Of a stretch of 6,237 nucleotides of DNA, positions 6,070 through 6,237 are shown in pieces. Position 1 is the stretch's first letter; every line of letters begins with the position of its first letter. This DNA is from Zetaproteobacteria bacterium. GTDB lineage: Bacteria > Pseudomonadota > Zetaproteobacteria > Mariprofundales > Mariprofundaceae. Below the pieces are notes generated by a model. It had not been told where the DNA came from and did no database searches. It saw only the letters and a list, made by a program, of their open reading frames with translations. The stretch covers positions 1 through 6,237 of the forward strand of contig JAJRVG010000096.1 in NCBI GenBank assembly GCA_021545595.1, given 5' to 3'. Position numbers and translations under genes: made by a program.

Positions 6070-6237
6070 CTAAACAACCGAAATCACTATGCCGCCGCCC
6101 AGCAGTTCATCACCACTGTAGAATGCCGCCACCTGACCGGGAGCTGTCGGCTTCTGGGGTTCATCAAAGACAAGGTGGAGTTCATCGTTGCACCCAAGCT
6201 GGCAGAGAGCCGGCTGCATCTGGTATCTCACCTTGGC
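6070..6237 (-). CDS. mnmA: tRNA-specific 2-thiouridylase MnmA, partial: C-terminal 55 residues
   Basis: MnmA installs the 2-thio group on the wobble uridine (U34) of tRNAs for Lys, Glu and Gln, using ATP and a sulfur-relay persulfide. Only the C-terminal beta-barrel domain is in the window: it opens with AKVRYQMQPALC and continues through LVFDEPQKPTAPGQVAAFYSGDELLGGGIVI to a TAG stop. The aKxRY, PGQxaxFY and LGGGxI elements are the family's C-terminal signature. The ATP-binding PP-loop and catalytic cysteines lie outside the window. No terminator-like hairpin with a T-run follows. Its presence two genes upstream of lysS brings together two genes acting on tRNA-Lys, though this may be coincidence. 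Confidence 0.94.
   Translation of the reverse strand, partial: AKVRYQMQPALCQLGCNDELHLVFDEPQKPTAPGQVAAFYSGDELLGGGIVISVV

Overview
The window reads as one co-directional run of seven genes, all on the minus strand, from an ordinary bacterial chromosome. In transcription order (right to left) they are: the C-terminal end of mnmA (tRNA 2-thiouridylase), ppk2 (polyphosphate kinase 2), ndk (nucleoside diphosphate kinase), lysS (class II lysyl-tRNA synthetase), a stand-alone two-CBS-domain protein, an ArsB/NhaD-type ion transporter of the IT superfamily, and the N-terminal 354 residues of a CPA2 (KefB-type) monovalent cation:proton antiporter that runs off the left edge. No stretch longer than about 175 bp lacks a gene. 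I see no RNA gene that I can name, and no insertion sequence, CRISPR array, attachment site or phage gene.

The Ndk, MnmA, LysRS and PPK2 sequences, moderate GC (roughly half, judged by eye) and strong Shine-Dalgarno sites suggest a proteobacterium. A finer placement is not possible from the sequence alone. Two different antiporter-like proteins would suit a marine or saline lifestyle, but that is inference.

Layout: mnmA ends at 6070, and a 112-bp gap with a plausible extended -10 promoter leads into ppk2. A 172-bp gap separates ppk2 from ndk. It holds the best sigma70-like promoter in the window (TTGGAA, 17 bp, TATAGT), an inverted repeat just upstream of its -35 box, and complementary arms that could fold on either strand. 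From ndk onward the genes are close: ndk-lysS 21 bp, lysS-CBS 24 bp, CBS-transporter an 8-bp overlap, transporter-CPA2 76 bp. This fits one transcription unit: nucleotide kinase, tRNA charging, then a CBS plus double-transporter membrane module.

Functionally, PPK2 and Ndk both phosphorylate nucleoside diphosphates, from polyphosphate and from NTPs respectively, and LysRS consumes ATP. The three distal genes look like an ion-homeostasis module in which an adenine-nucleotide-sensing CBS protein could regulate the co-translated transporter. That last link is a hypothesis. Nothing here is clearly a new system; the CBS-transporter-antiporter module and the structured ppk2-ndk spacer most deserve a second look.
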